This document shows, piece after piece, positions 1 through 10,541 of a DNA stretch of 64,000 nt. The position numbers were made by a program, and so were the translations under genes. The notes below the pieces were generated by a model. The model had not been told where the DNA came from. It saw only the letters and a list, made by a program, of their open reading frames with translations, and searched no databases. How positions within the stretch are numbered: the first letter of the stretch is position 1; every line of letters starts with the position of its first letter. The stretch comes from Dictyophora rubrovolvata (taxonomy: Eukaryota > Basidiomycota > Agaricomycetes > Phallales > Phallaceae). Location of the stretch: the NCBI GenBank assembly GCA_029959195.1, contig CP114124.1, positions 1,054,001-1,118,000 of the forward strand. The letters run 5' to 3'.

Positions 1-1875
1 AGACGTACGGGAAGCTGGTGTGACTACTGTTGCTCGAACATTGAGCAAATGGTTCGATCCGGTTTGACCAGGCTATTACATTAAAAATTAGATAAAAAGA
101 GTTATCTTGTAATAACATACCGAAATGACCATTTCAATATGAGGCGAATGCGGTCCAGCAGACGGATCGTCGAATTGCTCAATTGCAGGTGAATTATGAG
201 GGAGCCTCACAAAACTTAGTACGTTGTTCAAATGCGTCGCGAAAGGCCCCGTGCCGTCCTTTTCCCATTGTGCCAGTGCAAGTGCAGCCTCCGTGCTATT
301 CGCCAAGTCACTAGAGAAAAAGGGGAAACGTATTTATTATTAGAGAGGGAAATCGTCGACGTCAAAAGGAAATCGCAACACGAACCCGTCAGTTGGATCC
401 GTAGACGTAGTCAACCACGAAAGCCCGACAGATACTTGGTCGGACAGGTTTTTACCGACCGAAGGAAGGTCTACGATAGTGTTAATGCCGAGGGGCTGGA
501 GATCGCTTGGGTCGCCAATTCCAGAATGTAAAAGGATGTGCGGGGTTCCTATACTTCCGGCCGAGATAATAACTTCGTTGGAAGCAGTCAGCGTGAAAAC
601 TTCTCCAGACGCTAAGAAAAGGGAGATCAAGTTAGGGTCGTTCAAAGTATAATCGAAGATTTGTCACCTGACAATGCTTGTACAGTCCTGATAGTCGGAA
701 CTTGGCCGGGTTTGGTCTGGGTACTAGGAAGAACGCGCTGAACGAACGTGCTGACGAGGACATCGAGATTTGGTCGCTCGAGAGCTTGTGGACCGAGATA
801 TGTCGTTCCGGGATAACTTCGTTTTCCTTCATGATCAACCGTATATAGCAACCAAGCTATTAATAATGTCAATGTCAATGTCAATGTCAATGTTAATATA
901 AATCGAGGAAGAAGAACTGACAAGTTCCCATCGGGGTTCCACTATTCATATCGGGATTGAATGGGAATTCGTTCGGCAGTTCAGCGGCGGTTTGGAGAGT
1001 CCGTGACGTAACCTGCTGGGTTACGAAACTGGGAGCACTAACTGATGTTTCACCGTTTGTGCCGTGGAGAGATTGAATGAATTCTCCATTCGTGTTACGA
1101 TTGCTACTTGGCGGGACGAGTTTCTCATTCTAGCATAATCGGACATAAATAAATAAGATGCAAAATAGGGGGTGGAATATGAAATATGGATACTGGGGGT
1201 ATGTAATTACCTTGAAGAAGAATTCGTAGAGATTGTTGAACGTCCAGCCTGAATCGCCGGTGACCTCTGCCCAGCGGTTATAATCGTCTTCGCTGCCACG
1301 AGTGTAAAAAAAGTCATCTAATTAAAAAAAGGAAAAACCAAAAATAGATAGAACGGTCAGGAAAAGTGCGTGCATGCACGCGTGTTTGGTAGAAAATGTA
1401 ACTGACTTATGGCTGAGCTACCACCCAAACCAAAACCCCGAGGATAGCCCAACGTGGCGTTGTTAAGGCCAAGTTGAGGGACGGTGGTGAAGTTCCAGTC
1501 GAAAGATGAGCCGACGAGGTTTGGTGCGAGTCCTGGGACCATTATACCTTGAACGCCTTGTGTGCTAAAGTAAAAAAAAAAGTGGGTTTGTGCTCGAGGG
1601 ATGTGTCGTGTTGGAGAGGACGTACTTGGGACCAGCTTCGATTACCAATACTTTGAAGTTCCTGATAGCGGACAACCTGTTCGCCGTTACAGATCCTCCA
1701 GGACCGCCTAGTTGGGGGGGATGTTAACCAAAGAAAGGTAACGTTTTATGAAGCACGGGAACGTACTTCCGATGACAATAAAGTCATACTCTGGGTTTTT
1801 GATTTGGTCGATGCTGGTGTAAAGCTTCGCTTGACAGACAGCTGCAGCGGTGAGCAGGAGCAAGAACGCGAACAT
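1..1875 (-). CDS. GMC oxidoreductase, aryl-alcohol-oxidase type (partial, 3' end outside window)
   Basis: The start at 1875 opens a signal peptide (MFAFLLLLTAAAVCQA), so the product should be secreted. Exon 1 (1767-1875) and exon 2 (1626-1707) splice to give the FAD-binding DFIVIGSGPGGSVTANRL. Exon 3 (1407-1564) carries the family stretch PRGFGLGGSSAI and joins to NDFFYTRGSEDDYNRWA. Later exons show HGTNGETSVS, GKRSYPGTTYLGP, EVIISAGSIGTPHILLHSGIG and WEKDGTGPF. The last visible exon reaches NVRATVVTPASRT. At least seven short introns were placed by frame. Aryl-alcohol oxidases oxidise aromatic or polyunsaturated primary alcohols with O2 and release H2O2, often during lignin decay. The catalytic His/His or His/Asn pair lies beyond the left edge and cannot be checked. 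The substrate is inferred only from family resemblance. Confidence 0.93.
868..893. repeat. Hexanucleotide microsatellite inside a GMC intron
   Basis: Four to five copies of GTCAAT/ATTGAC lie within the 65-nt intron 857-921 of the GMC oxidoreductase gene. The intron boundaries are fixed by frame (donor GTCAGT, acceptor TTAATAG), giving GTPMG-TSWLLYTV across the junction. The repeat is therefore spliced out and can vary in length without changing the protein. Confidence 0.8.
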
Positions 1876-4270
1876 CTTTCAAGGCGTTGTGCTGGCTCTT
1901 GGGATGGGAAGGGCTGTTATAACCCGATTAACGGGAAGATAAGGGCAATGTGAACGAGACGAGTGCGAGAGAACGAAAGAACATTCTGGTTATATTTATG
2001 TTGTTGTGGGGGAAGTACACAAGTGTCCTAAATTTGGGGGTCGGAGGGAAAAAAGATTTTGTTTACATAATGAGTATTAATATGCATTCGGAGTGCGGTT
2101 TGATGGGACCTCGGTTGTGTGACCTGGCGACGTGTGTGGTCGTTCCTGCTTCTAAGTTCTGCCAATCTTAAAAAGAGAAAAGGAAAAAGGTGGCGATCTT
2201 CTCTTCTAGAGTGCAAGCCACAGCTTCTTCAGAGTCGGCATCTGCGTTGCAGTGCGCGGTCCTTTACTCCACTCTCGTTTCGGTCTCGGTCTGCGTGGAT
2301 TTCTTCAGAAATGCTCGTAACATTCCCTTCGTTCGGGCCGAAACCGAGACAACCCGTTTCTTGCACCACTGCCAGTATATCCGATGATTTTCTATTTTTT
2401 ATTGTACCTTGTGGTCAAAGTTTCGGCCAATATGATCATTCCGCTTATAAGCCGCTTTGATGTAGGTCGGATATACCATCTGACATCTGTCAGCAATGTC
2501 ATGTCATCTTATTGCACATCAAGAATAGTTGAGACGACGGTGACTAGACATCTTGTTATAGTTAGGGTATTTGGGAAGGAGTTTGCCTGCTATAGCTAGA
2601 GCTTTGCGGCGAAGATCAGGTTCGATATATTTTAAGATGCGAATGAATCGCGAAGGTAATAGATGTGACCTTTGTTGAAGGAGAGATAATTCAGGATAAT
2701 TATCGCTGAGAACGCTGAGAATAAAGGTACGTTTGTATAATAAATTCAGGACACGAATACAAGTCTAAATTTTCTTTAGGGTTCCCTTCCCCTGCCAATG
2801 GATGGTCAGTTCCTACATATTGTGCCCGATCCACCTCACAACCACACTATGTATTAATACGTATGTTGAATTTGAAATCCTGCAATCCTCTGAGCGACCA
2901 TGTAACCAAATGACGTCTAACATATTAATTTTAGTTTTGGTTTTCATCTCCATCTCCGTATTTTTTTAGCTGCCGGAATTTATTAATACATACATATTTG
3001 AACGACCCACAGCCCTGAAACCCGCAGTGATGTTGTTGGTACCTGTGTGTAATGACTGTTACAACAAACAATACATTTGTACGGTCCTCGAGCTCTTTGT
3101 GTCCCAAGTTTCGGAAATGACAAGAAAATGTCTATTCAACGCGCGATCATGGTGCCAGACACAAGCTCAACACAAGCTATGAAGCACATGGTATAGAAGC
3201 GGCGGGACTGGACAGCCATAAAACGAACCATCACTGTCAAGGCAAAGGCTATCAAACCAAGAGTATTACCAGTTGTTTTTAGTCCATTCGGGGGCCTGTT
3301 TCCATTCGGCAAGGTGAGAACGAACGGTCTGATGAGACCGTGTCAAGGTTGGCTCGGGTAAAAAAAGAGAGGACCTTTGTCACGTAGGTGACGATAAGTT
3401 CATCAGTGATGAGGACGACAAGAAAGCAGTACACCAGCTGTCACGATTGAATAATATCACTCATATTCTTCGAACTCCTTTGGGATGATTTTCAAATAAT
3501 CTGATCTTCTAGTTATTCTCATGATAGAATTCTAATTCGAGAACCTCAAGCTACATCACAAATTTGGTTCTCGGACCCTTTTTTTCGTACGTATACATCT
3601 GACGTCAAGACTGTTCTGTAATTCCCTGGCTGCTACATATAGAAGGGGGCCTGAAAAAAAAACCACATTGACTTGTACCTGTCCTACCCCGCATCCCACA
3701 TCTCCTCTTTCCGATGATTCGAGAAAAACCTATTAGGAAAGCCAGGCCCTTCAAAATGTTGCCCCTGAATCCATCCAGTACGTACAGCCCCGTTATTCCT
3801 GCGGTGCAGTTGAGCCATTTTTTCCTCAGAGCGTAGAGGAAATCAGAGGGAGAGAATGGAGAATCTTTTTAAGCCCGAAACGACATAGTATATCTCTTAC
3901 ACATACATAGTAAGTGTTTTCGTATTACTTTTCAAAAATGAACGATTCGGCGTAATTTATATGGCCCGAATGAGATTGATTTTAGGTTCCTATCTTTATA
4001 TATTTCTATAAAGATGGATCCGCAGCCCGCTATCTGATCGGACAGCTTCAGTGGTGAATTAAAATCTCTAAATGACGAAAGGTACGATATGTATATCATA
4101 TCGTCAATCAGTTACTGAATCTTGGCTCTTCTTCATTAAGCCACGCTGTCGTTTTGACTTATCGGTGATCTGGTTGATTGGTGGACTCGGCGGGCGACAC
4201 CATTGAGCTCAGCAGTAGCTTGACGCGAGTCTGAATCATTCACGGAATCAGGTCTAATCACCTAGAGATA
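1876..4270. other. Intergenic region, no supported gene
   Basis: About 2.4 kb between the GMC gene start and the first family relic. Only short open frames with no recognisable motifs or convincing exon joins are present. The first few hundred bases are the GMC promoter region. A near-perfect palindrome (CGATATG-TATAT-CATATCG) lies at about 4084-4105. I found no tRNA-like or transposon-end structure. Confidence 0.5.
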
Positions 4271-4379
4271 GAATTCAGAGTAATAACAGCCATTTTAAAG
4301 GGGAGTGAGAAGTGATATAATTGAATGCCATACTACATGATAAACATAGTAGCATCTGCCGGAGCAGGCGAGATTCGAA

Positions 4380-4465
4380 TTGTAGGAAAGTGACGGCTCG
4401 AGTAGTAGTCTTGTCAAATTTTTCCCCCATGGCAGTGTAATAATTTGAGTATCGCAACCATCAGT
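4380..4465 (-). pseudogene. Remnant of a T1-family C-terminal exon
   Basis: The minus strand encodes NYYTAMGEKFDK, which aligns with QYTAMGRKFEEN in the neighbouring T1a gene, in a short window with no surrounding exon structure. It sits just 3' of T1a, exactly where similarity between the T1 downstream flanks ends. It is best read as the scrap of another T1 copy left by an older duplication. Confidence 0.5.
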
Positions 4466-4702
4466 GACATTGTTGTCTGGAATTTCATGTTCTCCATTTT
4501 GAGATGGTCTCAGTTTTTCACTTCATCATCAAGAGAAAGGACTTAGAACGATAACTGTGGTCTAGACGCAAAACTCGACGTAAATCATTAAGAATTTGGA
4601 GCAAGCACAACATAGTATTTATTCTCCCCTTTGCTTTCCGGTGGTACTGAGATTTGGTAATTTAGGATAAAAAACAAGAAAGTAAAAAATGAGCAGAACA
4701 TT

Positions 4703-5421
4703 CTAGTTGTTGGATGAGGGCGGAGGAAACAGGGGAACATCAACAGAATTTTCCTCAAATTTTCGCCCCATCGCGGTGTACTGGTATGTCACGTTTGCTT
4801 TCTGGTCTTCTAAGAATTTAACGGTGGCAGAACCACTTAAGTAAGGTCCAAACGAAAAATTGATGGTATTGCTATTGCCCTTGTCGTCCACCAAATTGGA
4901 TGTAGAACGAACTCGAACTGTTCCCAAAACTGGGAAGGTGAAGTAAATATGCAGGGATTTCAATTCGGGTTGACTGGTGTCTTTTCGCGGAGCCACTGTA
5001 ATTACGAACTGGTTTATAGGTTAGTAAGAAGAAACAATGAAGGAGGACTAGAAGAAGAACATTGAGTCTATGACCGTCGTCGAGCTTGCCTGTGAGCCTT
5101 TGGGTGCTATTTGAAGAGGACAGAGCTTGTTGTTCAGGTGTAGGTTGTACGGTGTGGCCTGTTGGTTGGCCATTGGAAGAGGTGACCGGCTGAACGGCAG
5201 TCAAGAGTTCTAAAGTTTATGAAGCTAAGCGGCTGCCATGACATGTAGGAGATAATTCCCTTACTGGTAGAATCTGAAAATCTTTGACGTTAGTTGGACT
5301 GTGGGAGGGAAGGGTAGTATGTATGCTTCATCGCGATGAACATACCTAACAAGTTGGTGATTCCACTATCGGTCAAGTGGCTTAATTTTTGACGAGGAAA
5401 TATAGGTACCGCACTAGTCAT
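4703..5421 (-). CDS. T1a: small beta-rich family protein (T1 type with T3-like first exon)
   Basis: Three exons, 5346-5421, 5061-5209 and 4703-5008, total 531 nt or 176 residues. Exon 1 (MTSAVPIFPRQKLSHLTDSG) is much closer to T3 than to the other T1 genes. Exon 2 is Gln/Thr/Ser-rich and ends GKLDDGHRLN. Exon 3 is nearly identical to T1 and T1b (YFTFPVLGTVRVRS, FSFGPYLSGSATVKF, VTYQYTAMG). No signal peptide, membrane segment or known domain is visible, and the function is unknown. The frame is open throughout. A TATA box sits at 5476-5483. An alternative acceptor in the long first intron would add an exon, but that runs into a stop. Confidence 0.72.
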
Positions 5422-5475
5422 TACTGCGTTCTGTGAACAGAAACTGTGCTAACAAAAGACTTCGTAGGATCGAGC

Positions 5476-5483
5476 TTTTTATA
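5476..5483 (-). promoter_or_regulatory. TATA box of T1a
   Basis: TATAAAAA followed by GCTCGATC on the minus strand, about 55-60 nt before the T1a start. The string AAAAGCT(C/T)GATC recurs at T3-left, T3-right and T1b, suggesting shared promoter ancestry. Confidence 0.65.
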
Positions 5484-5499
5484 AACTCATAGTCGACTG

Positions 5500-6300
5500 A
5501 CTCGTGACATCATCAGTCTCAGGATTTCAATACTTCAATACAAATTCGGCGAAACAAAGGGTCTTTCAACAATTTGAAATGAGGCGGCTTATAGATTCTT
5601 GACAGAGAAGATGAATTTATCGTGCACAAATCAATTGAAAAAACTCACGGTTGTAAAGAGCCCGTCAACGGAAATGACTGAACATCGTGAATATTACAAT
5701 TTACACTGAACTGATGTTTCACCATCGTGTTCAAGCGAACTGACAGAACCACTTGGTATAAAAATAGGCAAGGAGTATATATCACGTCATTCTTTTCTAT
5801 GTACTACATATGCCGACTATTTGTTTGGGCCTCTGGCCGTTTTAGTAGCCCTACAAAAAATTACACCATTCTTATTCACATTGACGTCGAGCACACGTTT
5901 ACTTCTTCTAATTGAATACTCATTCAGTTTACGACATGAATTAAGACACATAAACGTGTCATTATGTAAAGCGTGAACAACTGAATCCTGCATAGGCTGT
6001 ACTCTTTACATAAATGTCAGGCCAGGGTCCATGAAATGGTGTGCGCATATTAGTCGCTATCATTAGAATATGGAATGCTTGCGAATCGATGGGACAGTCA
6101 ACCGTCGAATGGCGGTTCTTGGGACACGTGCCACACGTCCGAGTTGGTCGTATCATTCAAAGTTGACATGCATACAATTAGACAAAGATAGAATTTCGCT
6201 AGAAGAGTGATTACCCTTTCAATAATTCGATTTGCGGGGTTGGGTGCCACTTCCTTGAATATAAAAGCTGAAGTTGTTAGAGTACGATTAGCAGATTTTT
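5500..6300. repeat. T1a-T2a intergenic spacer, direct repeat of the T1b-T2b spacer
   Basis: This spacer aligns in the same orientation with 17095-17350 plus 18309-18830. Examples are the shared AAAGGGTC-TTCAACAATT, TTATAGATTCTTGACAGAGA and TTCTTATTCACATTGACGTC. The T1b-T2b copy is interrupted by an insert of about 0.95 kb. The spacer is a bidirectional promoter region for the divergent T1 and T2 genes. Confidence 0.8.
6260..6266 (+). promoter_or_regulatory. TATA box of T2a
   Basis: TATAAAA followed by GCTGAAG, 47 nt before the T2a start. It is conserved at T2b (18783-18789). Confidence 0.65.
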
Positions 6301-6306
6301 CACATC

Positions 6307-6975
6307 ATGAGTACAGTAGTTCAAGTACTACCATCTACACTCATGGACACTCCCCATCTAACTGACCGCGCCATTGTTGATGAAACAGGTAGGATCCATT
6401 CCCCATTCGATGAATTCACGACAGGTTGATTGTGTCATTATTAGATATTTCTAGTAAGAACACTGCACTCCACTTTACCCTGTATATTTCTAACCGGGAT
6501 GAATGCAAGCTTTCCATCATTTTGCTGGCCAAGTGAAAGAAATCACAAAGGACATCAAAAATCTGCTAGACCCTGATAATTTGGGAGTGTTTTCGTTAAC
6601 GACCAGCCTTCCTGAGGGAGCCGCCGGGTCTCTCTATGAGTATAGCGCTGGCCCATTTAGCGTACCTCGTTTTCCTTTTTCCATTAATTCTTCTCGATTA
6701 TCTAACCTTGAGTTCAGTTCAAGATACAAGATGAATCGAACGACGTGTCACTCCAAACGTTCTACGGTCCGCCACTTTTTGCCCCTATCTTAATAGATAG
6801 CTCTCGTGGCACCCTCGATAAAGGTATCTCTGCCACTCTCGGACCGTCTGATATTCTAGACGGCACGGTCAATATCACTAAGGGAGCGGCCGATAAGTAT
6901 GTCCTTCAATACGATGTCACCATCAAGATATCTGGCGGCAAGCACTACCGAGGAGAAATTTCTCTCGAAATTTAA
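6307..6975 (+). CDS. T2a: small beta-rich family protein with 9-nt micro-exon
   Basis: Exons 6307-6388, 6445-6453 (micro-exon ATATTTCTA, encoding Asp-Ile-Ser), 6510-6661 and 6718-6975 total 501 nt or 166 residues. The start gives MSTVVQVLPSTL. Exon 3 contains FAGQVKEITKDIKNLLDPDN. Exon 4 contains VSLQTFYGPPLF, LGPSDILDGTVNITKG and LQYDVTIK. No signal peptide, membrane helix or known domain is visible. Intact relatives are T2b and T2-right. The sequence closest to its exon 4 is the relic T2c beside ADE1, and the downstream flank also matches that of T2c, so the two pairs were copied together. Function unknown; the T1a gene is divergent. Confidence 0.75.
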
Positions 6976-7300
6976 GGTCAACTGCGGTGCCTTTTCTTCG
7001 ATATATAGTCGCCTGTACTGGTATATCTCGTGTTTCTTGGTTCCCTATTTGTCTTTAGACCTTTTATCTATTATCACAAACGCCGTAAGTTGTCATAGCG
7101 AGGTGCCAGGGTCAAGCCAAGGTCTATCTAAAAGTCTGAAGCCCTATTACAAAAAGTATAATCGAGGCGTCCGTCAACGTAGAAAAAAAGTTTTGAGTAG
7201 CGCACCAAATACCCAACTGTTAAGTTGATTGATTTTCTGAGACTAGTAGTCAAAATGGCCAACTTTTCCAACTCCAAGCCGTATTAAGTTTCGTTACGTA

Positions 7301-7420
7301 ATACTTCCTCCTCTTCCGCCAGCCCCTCTTCTCCAAACAAGCCTTTCTTTAAAGTTAGTATCAAAAGGAAAAGTGAGAGATATATACGATGTTCCGCCAA
7401 GTGAAGCTTTAGACAAGCTT
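7301..7420 (+). pseudogene. ADE1 5'-exon fragment (duplicated)
   Basis: This stretch matches the first coding exon of the intact ADE1 gene at 23585-23704, including [18 protein letters not shown]. The start codon has become ATA. The 5' flank (6980-7300) also matches the T2c-ADE1 interval, so promoter and first exon were duplicated together with T2. The match stops abruptly at about 7420, where UbiA-derived sequence begins. Confidence 0.85.
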
Positions 7421-7422
7421 AT

Positions 7423-8144
7423 AGGATTCCTTCAATCAGGTTATATCCCCAAAACGATCTCGACACTGCTTTTAATCATCTCGCAAATACTTTCTTTTTC
7501 ATTCCCTTTGTGCATAAGTAAAGCTTTCAAGTTCGCATATTCACTTATCAATCATCTAATTTTGTCTTTTTTGTATAACAGTCGTCTTTGGAATAAACAA
7601 CGTATATGGCTATCAGTGACGTGAATAACCAACGTCTGGGTTAGAAGGCGGGGTTCTCTTGCCAAGATATCACGACTCTGTCCGACGTGCATCATATTCT
7701 TCGACTGTATTGATTCTGCTGATATCCTCATCAACACGCAGGTATGAGAACGTCCTGACAACGTCACTGCTGTTGTTGCGTTGGATGGCAATACTCCGCA
7801 CCTCCATCTCGCCTGAAAGAAGTTCCATTCTTGGATTCGCTATCCAACGGCTCGATCATTTTCTTGGCGTGGTGCGTCGGATATAGTTATCGAGAAGGCA
7901 AATTCGAGATTACGCGCAGCAAATCTCTTATATTAGCTTTGTGTTCCTCTGGAATGCATGCTCTTGCGGCTGCCGTCGACTACCAATGGGATACTATGGA
8001 TGCCGATCAGACTAGTAGCTACCGTCGCAACCTACTGGGGTGTCAGAAAACTGCATGTTTCTTCGCTTTCCTAACCTTGTGAGTTATATCTTCATTTTCT
8101 CAAGTTTGCGCCATCTTTTTTCTCAGCGAGGTCCACTTTTGTTA
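7423..8144 (+). pseudogene. UbiA prenyltransferase fragment (duplicated, truncated at both ends)
   Basis: It matches the intact UbiA gene at 42008-43025 from GFLQSGYIPKT through its introns to the start of the last exon, in the opposite orientation. The first Asp-rich motif is no longer readable, the second is changed (DYQWDTMDADQT instead of DYQWDMDAGQT), and the frame is broken. It lacks the true N-terminus, which is replaced by the ADE1 fragment, and most of the last exon. It cannot give a working enzyme. Confidence 0.85.
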
Positions 8145-8236
8145 TGCATGTACCTGCATTCAGTCATTCTTTATATTGGGAAGCGAAAGCCTGACTTTCA
8201 ATCTGATTAGCTTTCGGGGGACCCCTTGAAGATTAA
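8145..8236 (+). pseudogene. Last-exon fragment of the ubiquitin C-terminal hydrolase gene
   Basis: The sequence from ATGCATGTACCTGCATTCAG to the stop corresponds to the final exon of the intact UCH gene (50699-51769, minus). The 3' flank continues to match, as far as the solo LTR at 8521. It marks the outer edge of the left duplication arm. The join to UbiA sequence lies in a few bases of shared sequence near 8140-8147. Confidence 0.82.
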
Positions 8237-8520
8237 ATCAACGATAGTGTACATTTATCGACTTTTTTTGTCAGCGGAGATGTATTCTGAAGAAATACTC
8301 ACCATGTAAACCTACATTCGAAATTCATACAAAGCACGAGCTTTACTTTAGTAGTCGACAAATTACGAACGCTCTTCCGAACCGTTTCCTGAATTCACAC
8401 CAGGAGCAAGACGTATTACAGTGGTATTGGGGAGTCTGGTAAACATCACTAAGGATAAAAATTGTGTCAAGAAGCACTGGAGTGAATCTCTAATCCATTG
8501 TTTGAGAACAAGAAAGACAA

Positions 8521-8850
8521 TGTAAGGGAGCGTAGCTCCCTACACATGGAGTGTTAGCGCCCGTCGGAGTATATTTAGTATCGTTGTCCACGTCGCTCGT
8601 TTGTCCTTACGGACACTCTTTTATGTCCCCATTTTTCTTTATGTCTATCTTCCTTTCTTTTCTTCCTTTCTTTATGTCCTTAGCTCGTTTATTAGTCCTC
8701 AAGTCTATTTGTATTTAATCTCTCCTTTCCTAGCATATAGATCATCGTTTATTCTCTCAGACTAGTCCTGAGACTTTCGGTCATTTTCACCCGCCAGTTT
8801 TATTATCGATTACGACGACGACTATCTATAGAAGAGATAGCCGCCTCACA
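8521..8850. mobile_element. Solo LTR (about 330 bp) of an LTR retrotransposon
   Basis: It begins TGTAAGGGAGCGTAGCTCCC and ends CCTCACA. ACAA flanks it on both sides (8517-8520 and 8851-8854). The right duplication arm has the uninterrupted site near 50440, which proves insertion. No internal coding region is present. The superfamily cannot be assigned from one LTR. It inserted after the inverted duplication. Strand is not determined. Confidence 0.78.
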
Positions 8851-9299
8851 ACAAAAACGCTTTATAAGCACCGAAGCTGGTTAATATTTAGGTTGTAATG
8901 GGTTGCAACGGTTCCAGATCAAAAGTAGTGGTCTGTTCGGGAACGACTTTGGAATACACCGTGTAAGCGTATTTAATTTGTGCCTGCGTGCCCGAAATAG
9001 TACTGATAGATGCAAAATATAATAGTGCCCTGGGATAACGCTGGCCGGTTTCGGCAGATGCCCGACCGGCCCCGTAGTAACAATATCTTGCCCGTCAGAC
9101 CCTGTCCGACGCTGACCGAGAATGAGATAAGAATAACTCATATTAAGCAAAGACGAACTTATTTCGGGCTAAAAGCGGCTCATATTAGGTAATTCACTAA
9201 CTGGACCTACAGGAATGCTGCCCCGTCTGAAGTTTTGCTGCAGCGGATTCAGAGAAGCAAATTCAAAGATGGAAGATTCAAAAGATGTGTTTTAACATA

Positions 9300-9660
9300 A
9301 AGGTTTCAAATAAATTATACTTTTCGCTGTGGTAAATCTCAATAAGGTGTAAATTATGTATCAAGTAAAACCCACTTTTCAACTTGTCTTTTTTTTCGTT
9401 GAGTGATCTGTTGAAGCAAATACTTTTTAAAAAAAATTGGAGGTAGCTAGGAATAAGTAATTCTTGAATAAATTATGACCGGCAGAATTTTTGCTGTGGT
9501 AGACTTCGATAAAGTGTAAATTGTGTATCAAGCAAAACCTACTTTGTAACTTGTCCTTTTTTTCATTGGGGGTGATCTGCTTGGGCAAATGCTTCCAAGA
9601 AAAAAAAGGGAGATAGCTATAATCAAGTAGGTTTTGAGTAAATTATGACCAGCCTACAAT
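9300..9660. repeat. Tandem duplication inside the TIR element
   Basis: Two neighbouring copies of about 180 bp share TAAATTATGACC(G/A)GC, ATTATGTATCAAG-type sequence and CAACTTGTC followed by a T-run. The first ends near 9480 and the second near 9655. Confidence 0.65.
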
Positions 9661-9884
9661 CTCAATTTCAGACCAACAGTCCCCAGACACTAGGCGGCCC
9701 CTTGAGTCCACTCACTTAATTTTCATTTCAGTGTCTTTTTTGCAGTTAATATATTGTCTCTTGTGACTTTGACGGTTTTAATAATATAAAATGAATCAAG
9801 AACACTTGACTTTCCACAGCAATTTTGAGCATATATTGAGGCACCAAGCAGGTCTATATGTTGACTGGACATTATTCACAGCTG

Positions 9885-10225
9885 GTCGGTCAGTCACATG
9901 ACCTTGGGTCATTTGCAAAGATGTCCCATATCTCAACAACTATTGCAAGTTAAGGCTTTGATGATTTTTAGGTACTATTATATATACATATAAACTGTCA
10001 TAAAAGAAAGAGATACTTGAGTTTATTATTTTGGCTCTTAAGTGGGTGTAATTCAACATTTTTAGCTCACTATTAAGGTATCTCTAAGTTTGAGATGGTA
10101 GCTAATATATAGAGAAAATAACATGCGAAGTATTAACTCTTAACCCACAATAGTTTTCGAGATATGGGGACATCTTTCAATTTTGTGAATGACCCAAGGT
10201 CACGTGACTGACTGCGTCTGACTTA
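9885..10225. repeat. Internal inverted repeat of the TIR element
   Basis: CAGTCACATGACCTTGGGTC near 9890 is mirrored by GACCCAAGGTCACGTGACTG near 10192, and AAAGATGTCCCATATCTC is mirrored by GAGATATGGGGACATCTTT. The arms are about 60 bp and separated by about 200 bp, so the stretch can form a large hairpin. Confidence 0.7.
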
Positions 10226-10541
10226 CATAACTGAACAGCTGTAAGCATTGGCCGTAAATCATAAATCCTAATTTCTTAAATACCGGAACCCGGCGGCACA
10301 TATCTGAATTTTTAGTATTTTTCTCAGATTCTAGAGCTCAGTGGCTCTCATTTCCATCAATATTTTCAAAAAAATATACATTAACTAACATACAACGAAA
10401 CTAATTACAGGAATACTACACTATGGCGATGAACATGGCTCATCTCAAGATGAGTCAGCCTTTGCTGTGAGCACCAGACACGCACGGAACCAGACAGCTT
10501 CTGTGTGGGACACTATTATGTCATGCCTGATAGATACAGTG

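Larger units (their letters stand above)
9012..10526. mobile_element. Non-autonomous TIR DNA transposon (about 1.5 kb, 9-bp target duplication)
   Basis: The ends are imperfect inverted repeats: GCAAAATATAATAGTGCCC at the left, and GCATGACATAATAGTGTCCC when the right end is read in reverse complement. CTGATAGAT flanks both sides (9003-9011 and 10527-10535) and matches the site in the unbroken T3-right gene. A 9-bp duplication suggests a Mutator-like element, and an 8-bp hAT reading is possible. No transposase frame is visible. Inside are two tandem copies of about 180 bp and a long inverted repeat. Confidence 0.78.
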
